Positions 1-6,168 of a stretch of 10,180 bases of DNA are shown here, in pieces. This DNA comes from an uncultured Desulfobacterales bacterium (GTDB taxonomy: Bacteria > Desulfobacterota > Desulfobacteria > Desulfobacterales > UBA11574), in assembly GCA_937925895.1 (NCBI GenBank), contig CALANC010000011.1:1-10180 (forward strand), written 5' to 3'. Under the pieces are notes generated by a model. The model did no database searches. It was not told the DNA's origin and saw only the letters and a program-made list of their open reading frames with translations. Numbering within the stretch: the stretch's first letter is position 1; every line of letters starts with the position of its first letter. The position numbers and the translations under genes are program-made.

Positions 1-174
1 ATGGTACAGCGAAATGATGCCTGGAAAATTTACGATGTGAATATAGAGGGCGTGAGTCTGGTTAAAAACTACCGGACACAATTCAGTAAAATTCTAATCA
101 ATAATCCTCCTTCCCTGTTGATCGAACGACTGAAAAAGAAAACCGAATTACAGGAAAAAAAAGCGTCTACATAG
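1..174 (+). CDS. mlaC: MlaC/Ttg2D-family phospholipid-binding protein, C-terminal fragment
   Basis: This is the last 57 codons of a gene whose start lies upstream of the window, ending at TAG 172-174. The peptide carries the typical C-terminal signature of the MlaC family: WKIYDVNIEGVSLVKNYR at residues 8-25 of the fragment, then QF and a charged Lys/Glu-rich tail. MlaC is a periplasmic carrier that shuttles phospholipids between the outer membrane and the inner-membrane MlaFEDB ABC transporter, maintaining outer-membrane lipid asymmetry. Family members are about 200 residues long, so the ATG at position 1 is almost certainly an internal methionine rather than the start. The rest of an mla operon would be expected to the left. 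An intrinsic terminator about 60 bp downstream suggests this is the last gene of its transcript. Confidence 0.82.
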   Translation: MVQRNDAWKIYDVNIEGVSLVKNYRTQFSKILINNPPSLLIERLKKKTELQEKKAST

Positions 175-230
175 GAATGAATTCAAATTCTCTAATGATA
201 GAATCAGATAAAAATTATAGAATTTAATAA

Positions 231-279
231 AAAAGGGGCCTCGCCAATGAACTTTATGGCGTGCCCCTTTTCCTTTTTT
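231..279. terminator. Bidirectional rho-independent terminator between mlaC and cspA
   Basis: AAAAGGGGC (231-239) pairs with GCCCCTTTT (263-271), and inside it CGCCA (242-246) pairs with TGGCG (257-261) around a 10-nt loop; only a small bulge breaks the stem. On the plus strand a T-rich tract follows (TTTTCCTTTTTT, to 279). On the minus strand the mirrored A run (229-234) gives a U run after the stem. It sits between two convergent genes, so it can stop both the mlaC and the cspA transcripts. Confidence 0.85.
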
Positions 280-290
280 AAAAAAGTAAG

Positions 291-491
291 TTAAACTACC
301 GTTACATTTACTGCCGCCGGACCTTTGTCCCCTTGCTCTATGTCAAAAGTAACCCGGTCTCCTTCATTTAGAGACTTAAAGCCGGCTCCATTGATTCCTG
401 TATGGTGAACAAATACATCCGGTCCATCTTCTTGTTCAATGAAACCATAGCCTTTTTGGTCGCTAAACCACTTGACAATTCCATCAGCCAT
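291..491 (-). CDS. cspA: CspA-family cold-shock protein
   Basis: This is a 66-residue single cold-shock domain, the usual length for the family. RNP1 is KGYGFI at residues 13-18 and RNP2 is VFVHH at 26-30. The N-terminal G-x-VKWF motif (residues 4-9) is also present. These proteins bind single-stranded RNA and DNA through surface aromatic residues and act as RNA chaperones and transcription antiterminators, either on cold shock or constitutively depending on the paralogue. The start is supported by a strong Shine-Dalgarno, AAAGGAGGG (507-499), 7 nt before the ATG. A sigma70-like promoter at 617-644 implies a leader of about 120 nt, as is common for cold-inducible members. The gene is monocistronic and ends at the bidirectional terminator. 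Which paralogue it is, and whether it is cold-induced, cannot be told from sequence; the symbol is used at family level. Confidence 0.95.
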   Translation of the reverse strand: MADGIVKWFSDQKGYGFIEQEDGPDVFVHHTGINGAGFKSLNEGDRVTFDIEQGDKGPAAVNVTVV

Positions 492-584
492 TGTGACACC
501 CTCCTTTCATAAAATCCTCATGGTTCCAAACTTCGGGCCGCCACTTTTGACAAATGGATCTTCCCTTCAGAACGAAACCAGCAG

Positions 585-609
585 CCAATTAAAACAAGTC
601 CTTAATTGG
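585..609 (-). promoter_or_regulatory. Perfect 8-bp hairpin at the 5' end of the cspA leader
   Basis: CCAATTAA (585-592) and TTAATTGG (602-609) are perfect inverted repeats with a 9-nt loop. If the promoter call is right, this hairpin begins within a base or two of the transcription start, so the mRNA would have a structured 5' end. Such 5' stems are known to protect mRNAs from 5'-end-dependent decay (ompA is the classic case), and cspA leaders are known to be structured and temperature-responsive. A role here is inferred. Confidence 0.45.
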
Positions 610-616
610 TCGGTCA

Positions 617-644
617 ATGATAACCTATTTTTTAGTAAAGTCAA
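617..644 (-). promoter_or_regulatory. Sigma70-like promoter of cspA
   Basis: Reading the minus strand, TTGACT (644-639) is followed after 16 bp by TATCAT (622-617). This is a 5/6 match to the -35 consensus and a 4/6 match to the -10. Transcription would begin near 609-611, giving a leader of about 120 nt before the cspA start codon. No other candidate this good was seen between the upstream gene and cspA. Confidence 0.6.
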
Positions 645-736
645 GTTATTGATGGGTTCAATTTTGTGAAATCTTTGCTCCCGCTCTAGCGGAACTCAAT
701 GTTGCTTTCAAAAAACTTTGACGAAACGGTCAGCCC

Positions 737-1357
737 TCAAGCCACTTTCCAGTCAATCTCCCCAAAAAACAGTGGAAGTTCTGCAGCACATACTGGACCG
801 ACCGTCACAGCCCGACCGCTTTGTTCAGCAAGGTCGGTGCTTATGGATTCCGCAAAACCCGGCAGGAAAAGGGTTGATTGCGGGGCGAATTGATCTGCTT
901 TCTCTCGGAGTAGTATCTGAACAATCCGTTCGGCGGTCAGAACTTTATAGACCATGGCCATATCAACGGTGTGTCCATCTGTGTTAACGACCAGGTACCA
1001 AAACGGACTCAAGGTAGTTGAGAGTACGGCGGTCAGAACCTCAACGGTAAGCTTTGAATTGCCTGACACCAAGATTGGTGAATCCTTTTCCGGCCGGTTG
1101 ATGGGGAAGAGTCCGGTTGGGCCCGGGCTCGGAAATTGTAAGACTTCCACTTCGGGCAAGATTTCATCGGGTCTTACTGCCCAGAGAAGGGAAAGGAAGC
1201 GTATCTTTTCCATCTTGCACTGCGAGGGATTGACCTTGCCGGAGCGAAGTCTGTCCAAAAACTCCGTCCGACTGTGAAATCCGCAGGCCCTGCAGTCATT
1301 GGATGAGACATAGGATTCGATTCGGATACTTTTTTCATAGAGATCTGCCAGGATCAT
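737..1357 (-). CDS. Short Fe-S/corrinoid-domain protein related to CdhE/AcsC (TIM barrel absent)
   Basis: The 206-residue product has two recognisable parts. Residues 20-48 resemble the small four-cysteine Fe-S domain of CODH/ACS corrinoid proteins: C22-x2-C25-G and C47, but the expected third cysteine is Arg30. Residues 93-198 resemble the C-terminal corrinoid-binding domain of the gamma subunit: PILVSGNSKLTV (94-105), NTDGHTV (125-131) where family members have TDG-x-SVLTAW, and LFLPGFAESIS (163-173) followed by a GRAVTVGP segment (181-188). CdhE/AcsC is about 450 residues with a methyltransferase-like TIM barrel between these parts; here a linker of about 45 residues replaces it. In CODH/ACS the full protein carries the methyl group on cobalamin. 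This one may be a corrinoid carrier, a binding or assembly partner, or a degenerate relative. It is the last gene of the cooC-led minus-strand set, 83 bp after the hydrolase gene. AGGA lies about 9 nt before the ATG. Confidence 0.6.
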   Translation of the reverse strand: MILADLYEKSIRIESYVSSNDCRACGFHSRTEFLDRLRSGKVNPSQCKMEKIRFLSLLWAVRPDEILPEVEVLQFPSPGPTGLFPINRPEKDSPILVSGNSKLTVEVLTAVLSTTLSPFWYLVVNTDGHTVDMAMVYKVLTAERIVQILLREKADQFAPQSTLFLPGFAESISTDLAEQSGRAVTVGPVCAAELPLFFGEIDWKVA

Positions 1358-1379
1358 GGGTATTTCCTAACACGGTATT

Positions 1380-1385
1380 ATTATA
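1380..1385 (-). promoter_or_regulatory. Possible internal -10 element (TATAAT) upstream of the CdhE-like gene
   Basis: A perfect TATAAT is found on the minus strand in the 83-bp gap before the gene, about 22 bp from the ATG. No convincing -35 lies 16-18 bp upstream (the sequence there is AT-rich), so this is only a weak candidate for a secondary promoter inside the operon. Confidence 0.2.
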
Positions 1386-1440
1386 ACAACCGCTTGGGTG
1401 GGATATTTTACCGAAGAAAATGGATGGAAAGGATGAAATA

Positions 1441-2283
1441 TCACAACGTCAACGTCATGTCGCTGGCCACTGCGAAACATTCTAGCTTTTGTCCCTTTGC
1501 AGCGATTATTTTCCTGCATGTCTCGACAATTTGATCCATATGCCGGTCGGTCCGATCCTGGTTTAAATGAAACAGGCCAAATTGACCGACCCCGGCTTCC
1601 AGAGCAAGATCAAGGGCATCGTTATAAACCGAATGACCCCATTCCAAAGTGGTTTTGTATTCTTCCCGGGTGTATTCAGCGTCGTGGATAAGTATATCTA
1701 CACCCTCGGAAAATTTTAGGTAGTCGGTGTAAGTGCGCCCTCCGGGATGAACAAACCCCAGTTCATTGTCTGTAAGAAAAACAAACGATTTGCCATTTTC
1801 TGTAAATTTATAGCCGCTGCCATTGTTGGGATGGCTAATCGGAATGGGTGTTACCGTCACGGAGCCGATTTCAAACTCCGTGGCATTTGATTCAAGATAC
1901 ACGATTTTCGCCTTAATATCGGAATACCTTACGGGGAAATTAGGTGGGGCCATGACCTTTGGGAGTATGGTTTCAACAAATTTACTGTGAAAAGGACATC
2001 TGTACATTTTGAATTCGGCCTTTTTTGAATACAGAGGTTTGAAAAAAGGAAATCCCATCAGATGGTCCCAGTGAGCATGAGTGAAAATGAAATTATACTT
2101 ATAGCGGTTTTCATCAATAAGCTTGTTACCTAGCTTGCGAATTCCTGTCCCAGCGTCGACGATGATGATCTCGTCGCTTTGGGTTCTTATCTCCAAACAG
2201 GTGGTGTCGCCACCGTATTTTATATAATCTATCCCTGAAACAGGAATAGAGCCTCTTGATCCCCAACACGTGATTTCCATCAT
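1441..2283 (-). CDS. Metallo-beta-lactamase-fold metal-dependent hydrolase
   Basis: The 280-residue protein contains the complete dinuclear-metal site of the metallo-beta-lactamase fold: HAHWDH at residues 69-74, His151 (PISH), a TDNE strand (171-174), Asp201 (HDAEYT) and His239 (FHL), with WGHS at 215-218. The N-terminus GSRGSIPVSG (8-17) followed by YGGDTTCLEI is typical of the PhnP/RNase Z-like branch (COG1235-type), whose members hydrolyse phosphodiester or related bonds. The substrate cannot be assigned. There is no signal peptide, so it is probably cytoplasmic. It starts 24 bp after the methyltransferase stop and is very likely co-transcribed with it. Two adjacent ATG codons lie at the start and the Shine-Dalgarno is weak (GAAAGATAG), so translation may be coupled to the upstream gene. 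A link to C1 or cofactor metabolism is suggested only by position. Confidence 0.85.
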   Translation of the reverse strand: MMEITCWGSRGSIPVSGIDYIKYGGDTTCLEIRTQSDEIIIVDAGTGIRKLGNKLIDENRYKYNFIFTHAHWDHLMGFPFFKPLYSKKAEFKMYRCPFHSKFVETILPKVMAPPNFPVRYSDIKAKIVYLESNATEFEIGSVTVTPIPISHPNNGSGYKFTENGKSFVFLTDNELGFVHPGGRTYTDYLKFSEGVDILIHDAEYTREEYKTTLEWGHSVYNDALDLALEAGVGQFGLFHLNQDRTDRHMDQIVETCRKIIAAKGQKLECFAVASDMTLTL

Positions 2284-2307
2284 CTATCTTTCAATGGTTT
2301 TCGACAT

Positions 2308-3177
2308 TTAACATATCTCACCGAAAAACGTATGCCAAATACCTTCACCTTCCCATTTTTCCAATATTTTTAAATGTTGTTGAGATAATATAAAGAGCAA
2401 ATCTCTAGCCTCGCTGCGCAGCAGTCCGGACAGGATAAACCACTTTTTACTAAGAAAGCCTTGTGAGGTTACAAGGGCTTTCATAACATCATATTGTATA
2501 TTTGCTATCACAAGATCACAAGGTGAGTCAATAAAATCATTGGCTTTTCCCTGAACAATCAAAACCTTGCCTTCTAAATGGTTGAGTTGTACATTTCTCA
2601 AGGCCGTACGTGCCGCTAAAAAATTTAAATCAACCGCTATGGTGGTGTCGCAACCAAGTTTGGCTGCTGCCAAAGCTAGCAGGCCTGTTCCTGTTCCCAG
2701 GTCGAGAACCGATTCAATCTTGGTGCCGCTGAAAGCCAGCTCAAGCGCTTTAAGACAGTCGCGTGTTGTGATATGGGTCCCCGTACCAAAAACCACACCC
2801 GGGTCAAGAACAATAGGAAGTTCGTTGTCGTGTGGGTTCCTTTTATCCCATGATTTTTGCCATGGGGGTGCGATGTAAAACCGGCCGATTCTCACCGGTG
2901 ATATCTTACTTCCATGCCATTGAGTGTATGGCATATGAAATTGATCAAGGAGGGTCAAACACGGTTGCTGTTTAAGTATTTTTTCCACTTCTCGGCGTGA
3001 TGGTTCGGAAAAGAAAAGAAAAGAGGTGTTGTCTTCTTGCCAGTTACCGATAAAGTTATTGCTCAATATTTTTTCATCTACCCTTAACCGGCCCTTTAAA
3101 TAATATATGTAAAGATCCTTAGAGGGTTGCGCTCGGAGTTCTACAGGGTCTTTACCTCTGGTTTGGGCACGGTTCAT
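2308..3177 (-). CDS. PrmA-like class I SAM-dependent methyltransferase
   Basis: With the ATG start the product is 289 residues, close to the length of ribosomal protein L11 methyltransferase (PrmA, about 293). Family marks are FGTGTHITT (130-138), the SAM motif I VLDLGTGTG (157-165), an acidic residue ending the next strand (AVDL, Asp183), and a catalytic-loop region reading VIANIQYD (223-230), where PrmA usually has an ANIL motif. PrmA trimethylates L11. The altered ANIQYD loop, a divergent N-terminal domain and the operon with cooC leave room for another protein substrate. The start is uncertain: a TTG at 3195 would add six residues, and neither codon has a clear Shine-Dalgarno, which suggests coupling to the cooC-like gene ending 43 bp upstream. 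Fold and family are clear; exact substrate is not. Confidence 0.82.
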   Translation of the reverse strand: MNRAQTRGKDPVELRAQPSKDLYIYYLKGRLRVDEKILSNNFIGNWQEDNTSFLFFSEPSRREVEKILKQQPCLTLLDQFHMPYTQWHGSKISPVRIGRFYIAPPWQKSWDKRNPHDNELPIVLDPGVVFGTGTHITTRDCLKALELAFSGTKIESVLDLGTGTGLLALAAAKLGCDTTIAVDLNFLAARTALRNVQLNHLEGKVLIVQGKANDFIDSPCDLVIANIQYDVMKALVTSQGFLSKKWFILSGLLRSEARDLLFILSQQHLKILEKWEGEGIWHTFFGEIC

Positions 3178-3220
3178 GGTTAGAGCGGGCAGCAAGGAGA
3201 ATTGCTATCTTTTTTAACAG

Positions 3221-3970
3221 CTAATTTAAGATGTTATCAAAAATGGTGTAAGCAGCTTGAACGGCTTTATTATCTTCCGGCATCTTAATAGTTGGCTGTC
3301 CCTTCAGGTCATATTCGTATATCATATCGTCTTCAGGTATTGTTCCGGCAAGTTCCAGGCCATTATGGTTAATGATATCTAAAACCATATCACTGGGTGC
3401 TTCTCTTGTCTGGTTGATAATGAGATAGCTTTGGATCACACCGATGTTAAGATCCTTTGCCAGGGCATTAATCCTCATTGCTGCCTGAAGTCCCCGACGG
3501 GATGTGTCGGAAATGGTGAGAAGGATATCAACATTACTCGTAGTCAACCGGCTAATATGTTCCATTCCCGCTTCGTTATCCATAACCACATAGGGATAAT
3601 TGCCGGTTAACTTTTCTAAAAATCCTGTTAGAAGTGTGTTCGCAGCACAATAACATCCCGGGCCTTCCGGCTGTCCCATAACGACAAGGTCGAAACCGTC
3701 GTCTTCGACAATTGCCTGCTGAAGCTTCATGTCCATAAAAATGTCTTTGGTCATTCCGCTGGGCACGATCCCTTTCTTCATCTCTTCACGGGCATTGCCG
3801 AGAGTGTCGGCAACTTCAACGCCGAGAACCTCGTTTAAGTTGGCATTACAGTCTGCATCCACCGCTAGAACAGGTGTCTTTTTCATTTTTAGCAAATATT
3901 TAATAAGCATGCCGGCTATGGTGGTTTTGCCAGTACCTCCCTTTCCGGCTAGAGCGATTGAAAATGGCAT
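3221..3970 (-). CDS. cooC: CooC-type P-loop ATPase for nickel insertion into CO dehydrogenase
   Basis: The 249-residue SIMIBI-class ATPase has a deviant Walker A, GKGGTGKTT (9-17), with the signature lysine Lys10. The switch I region is VDADCNANL (37-45) and switch II is DNEAGMEHISR (131-141). Cys106 and Cys108 in GPGCYC form the C-x-C pair that in CooC proteins binds nickel or zinc at the dimer interface. CooC/AcsF proteins use ATP to load nickel into the C-cluster of CO dehydrogenase, or act in acetyl-CoA synthase maturation. No cooS or acsB lies in the window, so its client must be encoded elsewhere. It is the first gene of a four-gene minus-strand set that ends in a CdhE-like protein, supporting a CODH/ACS connection. 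AAGGA lies about 12 nt before the ATG. The family is clear; which of possibly several paralogues it is cannot be decided. Confidence 0.87.
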   Translation of the reverse strand: MPFSIALAGKGGTGKTTIAGMLIKYLLKMKKTPVLAVDADCNANLNEVLGVEVADTLGNAREEMKKGIVPSGMTKDIFMDMKLQQAIVEDDGFDLVVMGQPEGPGCYCAANTLLTGFLEKLTGNYPYVVMDNEAGMEHISRLTTSNVDILLTISDTSRRGLQAAMRINALAKDLNIGVIQSYLIINQTREAPSDMVLDIINHNGLELAGTIPEDDMIYEYDLKGQPTIKMPEDNKAVQAAYTIFDNILN

Positions 3971-4062
3971 ATTATCTATATCCTTTCCAGCTCTTATTGT
4001 TTGCTCTCAAACCAATGGTTGAAAGGCATCGTTTAAAAAGATAAACTTCCCGCGTCTTGATT

Positions 4063-4091
4063 AAGTTAAGTCAGTTGAATAGAACAGTCAA
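4063..4091 (-). promoter_or_regulatory. Candidate promoter of the cooC operon
   Basis: On the minus strand TTGACT (4091-4086) is followed after 17 bp by TAACTT (4068-4063). The -35 is good and the -10 poor. Transcription would start near 4055, leaving a leader of about 85 nt before cooC. It is the best-placed candidate found, but weak. Confidence 0.3.
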
Positions 4092-4311
4092 GCACCTTTT
4101 AGCCCGAATCTCTCGTGGAAAACAAAACTTGTTTCTGAAGCATAAAAAACATACTGTAAATAAAAAATGTTACGCCTTGCAACTCAACGGTTCAGACTTG
4201 AGTGAAATCCGGATGAGAATGTTCGCTGAAGGATAACCGTTTGAAATTTTTGTAAAATACCAAATCATTAACAGTGTGTGGTTTACAAGCATTTAATTTT
4301 ATTAACAATTA

Positions 4312-4330
4312 TCACAATATCATATTGTGA
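4312..4330. promoter_or_regulatory. 19-bp perfect palindrome, likely repressor operator for the acyl-CoA dehydrogenase gene
   Basis: TCACAATAT-C-ATATTGTGA is perfectly two-fold symmetric, with 9-bp arms about a central C. It lies 82 bp before the dehydrogenase start codon and just downstream of the candidate -10 at 4304-4309, where a bound TetR- or GntR-type repressor would block transcription. The arms do not match CRP (which reads TGTGA-N6-TCACA, the opposite orientation) or E. coli FadR. Symmetry is seen directly; the operator role is inferred. Confidence 0.5.
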
Positions 4331-4412
4331 AAGGAGCCAAATTCCTTGCAATGTGCCAGCACATGTGCTAAACACTGAAAAATTTTTTTACTTGAACGTA
4401 TGGGGTATCAGA

Positions 4413-5567
4413 ATGAATTTTGAACTCACAAAATCACAAAAAGAAATTCAAAAAGCAGCAAGAGATTTTGCCAAGGGTGAATTTGACAAAGAACTTGCCC
4501 TTACACTTGACAGGAGTCACGAATATCCGGAGAATATCTGGCGAAAAGCTGCAGATCTCGGGTTTATCGGCGTCCATTTTCCTGAACAATACTCTGGCCA
4601 GGGCCTTGGTGTATTAGAAAATATCCTTATTGCCGAAGAGTTTTGCAGACAGGATTCTTCAATCGGCTGTGCCTTAATCCTTGCCAATTTTGCCTCTGAA
4701 TGCGTTTTACGTTTTGGCAGCGATGAACTCAAAGAAAGATTTCTGCCTCCTGTTGCTGAGGGAAAAATGCTTTCTGCAGGTGCTTTTACGGAACCTGATC
4801 ACGGCTCGGACATTACCTTTATGGATACATCAGCGGAAAAAGATGGAGACGACTGGATAATAAACGGTTCTAAAATATTCATAACAAATGGAGGTCTTGC
4901 GGGTTTTTACTGTGTTCTCTGCCAGACCGATCCGGATAGCAAACCGTCCTATCGAGGCATCAGTATGATACTGGTGGAAGCCGACCGGTCCGGCGTGTCT
5001 GCCGCAGATGTCGGTCAAAAGATGGGAATTCATATGGTGCCCACTGCAGAGGTAACTTTTAAAAATGTCCGCGTTCCGGCTTCAAATCTTATCGGCAAAG
5101 AAGGAAAAGGCTTTTACCAGGTTCTGGAGTTTTTTGATGAAAGTAGAATTCTGGTTGCTGCTCAGGCAGTCGGAACAGGGCAGGGTGCTTTTGATCGCGC
5201 CTTGGCATATGTGAAGCAGAGGGAACAATTCGGGAAAAAAATTGCTCAATTCCAAGTAACTCAACACAAGTTGGCTGATATGGCCACCAAAATAGAGCTC
5301 GCCCGACTCATTACATACAAGGCCGCTTGGAACTTTGATCAGGGTCGCCTAGATCCCAAATTAACATCCATGGCCAAGATGTATGCGGCAAGAAGTGCTG
5401 TTGAAGTTGCCGATGAGGCCATTCAACTGTTGGGAGGTTATGGATATATGGCCGAATACGAAGTTGAACGCTTCTATCGCGATGCCAAAATCACCGAACT
5501 TTACGAAGGTACCAAAGAGATTCAAAAAAATACGATTGCCAGCGCCATTTTAGGTAAGTTAAAGTAA
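4413..5567 (+). CDS. Acyl-CoA dehydrogenase
   Basis: From the ATG at 4413 the protein is 384 residues, the normal length for this flavoprotein family. The frame is open to 4278, but the added 45 residues are not family-like, so the internal ATG with GGGG 7-10 nt upstream is preferred. Domain order is typical: N-terminal helical domain, beta domain with AFTEPDHGSD (124-133) and FITNG (156-160), and C-terminal helical domain with REQFGK (270-275), QLLGGYGY (338-345) and catalytic base Glu365 in YEGTKEIQ. It oxidises an acyl-CoA to the trans-2-enoyl-CoA, reducing FAD and passing electrons to ETF. The TEPDHGSD variant resembles glutaryl-CoA and alicyclic acyl-CoA dehydrogenases more than the usual TEP-x-AGSD form, but the substrate cannot be fixed. 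An ETF-quinone oxidoreductase is encoded 2.3 kb downstream on the other strand. A palindromic operator candidate precedes the gene. Confidence 0.93.
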   Translation: MNFELTKSQKEIQKAARDFAKGEFDKELALTLDRSHEYPENIWRKAADLGFIGVHFPEQYSGQGLGVLENILIAEEFCRQDSSIGCALILANFASECVLRFGSDELKERFLPPVAEGKMLSAGAFTEPDHGSDITFMDTSAEKDGDDWIINGSKIFITNGGLAGFYCVLCQTDPDSKPSYRGISMILVEADRSGVSAADVGQKMGIHMVPTAEVTFKNVRVPASNLIGKEGKGFYQVLEFFDESRILVAAQAVGTGQGAFDRALAYVKQREQFGKKIAQFQVTQHKLADMATKIELARLITYKAAWNFDQGRLDPKLTSMAKMYAARSAVEVADEAIQLLGGYGYMAEYEVERFYRDAKITELYEGTKEIQKNTIASAILGKLK

Positions 5568-5666
5568 AATTTGACCGGAGCTGGCAGCAAATTCACCATT
5601 CGAGGCCCAACGAATTATGTCTATATAAATTAAAGAGGAATTCAAGAGGATTTAAAGGAGGGGTTA

Positions 5667-5981
5667 ATGCTAAACATCATTAAAAAGTCAATGTTGACGG
5701 GGATCGGTTTAGCCCTTATAGCCAAGGATGAGCTCGAGGTTTTAGCCAAAGAGTTTGTGAAAAAGGGCAAAATGTCTGAACAAGAAGGGACGAAGTTTAT
5801 GGATGATCTCCAGGCAAAGTATGATGAAACCCAAAGCAAACTTGAAGACAGGGTTCAGCAAGCCGTAAAAGACTTTTTGAAAAAAGCGGACGTTGTGACC
5901 GGAGACGAATTGAGGGGGTTGAAAAAAGAGATTAGGGAACTTAAAAAAGCGATTGGCGAAGGCGCGGACACTTCCAAATAA
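5667..5981 (+). CDS. Phasin-like small coiled-coil protein (PHA synthesis regulator phasin type)
   Basis: The 104-residue protein opens with a short hydrophobic stretch (MLTGIGLALIAK, 9-20) and is otherwise highly charged, alpha-helical and heptad-like, with Lys/Glu-rich segments at 50-72 and 80-97. This layout matches the small proteins grouped with phasins (COG3937-type), which coat polyhydroxyalkanoate granules or are merely similar coiled coils. A very strong Shine-Dalgarno, AAAGGAGGGG (5654-5663), lies 3 nt from the ATG, suggesting high expression. It follows the acyl-CoA dehydrogenase by 99 bp with no clear terminator and precedes the AarF-like gene by 187 bp. No PHA synthase is in the window, so a granule role is not shown; it may instead partner the AarF-like membrane protein. 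Family assignment is by overall character, not by a catalytic motif. Confidence 0.65.
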   Translation: MLNIIKKSMLTGIGLALIAKDELEVLAKEFVKKGKMSEQEGTKFMDDLQAKYDETQSKLEDRVQQAVKDFLKKADVVTGDELRGLKKEIRELKKAIGEGADTSK

Positions 5982-6168
5982 ATTATCTTCAATTTATTAC
6001 AGGCTAAATCACCCTGATCCTTTGATGAAAACATCAATTTTAAAAAGATAAATACCAGGTCATACCGTCATATCGCCTTTCAGAAAAGGCCATAACCTTC
6101 ATTTGGTGCAAAACGCGATTATTTAGTAATAAGAATAGGAATCACCTCATTAACGGTGTGTTCGTCAT

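Larger units (their letters stand above)
3971..4412. other. Divergent intergenic region between cooC and the acyl-CoA dehydrogenase gene
   Basis: No gene is supported in these 442 bp, although the reading frame of the dehydrogenase stays open back to 4278. The region is AT-rich. It holds the candidate cooC promoter (4063-4091), a 7-bp inverted repeat AACGGTT/AACCGTT (4186-4192 and 4235-4241) about 42 bp apart, a 19-bp perfect palindrome (4312-4330), a purine-rich AAAGGAG (4330-4336) not in register with a long frame, and a 12-bp palindrome (4358-4369). A possible dehydrogenase promoter is TTTACA (4282-4287) with AACAAT (4304-4309), 16 bp apart. Confidence 0.6.

Noticed and set aside
472..669. 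65-codon plus-strand frame over the cspA promoter and leader
   Set aside because: Low-complexity composition with no domain; it covers the promoter and leader of a well-supported opposite gene.
681..692. CCGCTCTAGCGG hairpin downstream of the CdhE-like gene, possible operon terminator
   Set aside because: Very short stem, and no U run follows on the minus strand.
954..1277. Plus-strand open frames opposite the CdhE-like gene (also 699-987)
   Set aside because: No recognisable domain or Shine-Dalgarno support; they lie antisense to a gene with clear family motifs.
4075..4091. TTGA-N9-TCAA inverted repeat as an FNR/CRP-type site
   Set aside because: FNR sites need TTGAT-N4-ATCAA spacing; the half-sites here are too far apart and overlap the candidate -35 by chance.
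4278..4412. 45-residue N-terminal extension of the acyl-CoA dehydrogenase frame
   Set aside because: It does not resemble the family, would overlap the candidate promoter and operator palindrome, and the internal ATG gives the standard 384-residue length.
6022..6041. TTGATG-AAAA-CATCAA hairpin followed by TTTT, possible terminator after the phasin-like gene
   Set aside because: The stem has only 6 bp, mostly A-T, and the T run is four bases; too weak to call, so co-transcription with the AarF-like gene remains possible.
6075..6090. GCCTTT-CAGA-AAAGGC hairpin before the AarF-like gene
   Set aside because: Short stem, no T tract, no matching RNA family recognised.
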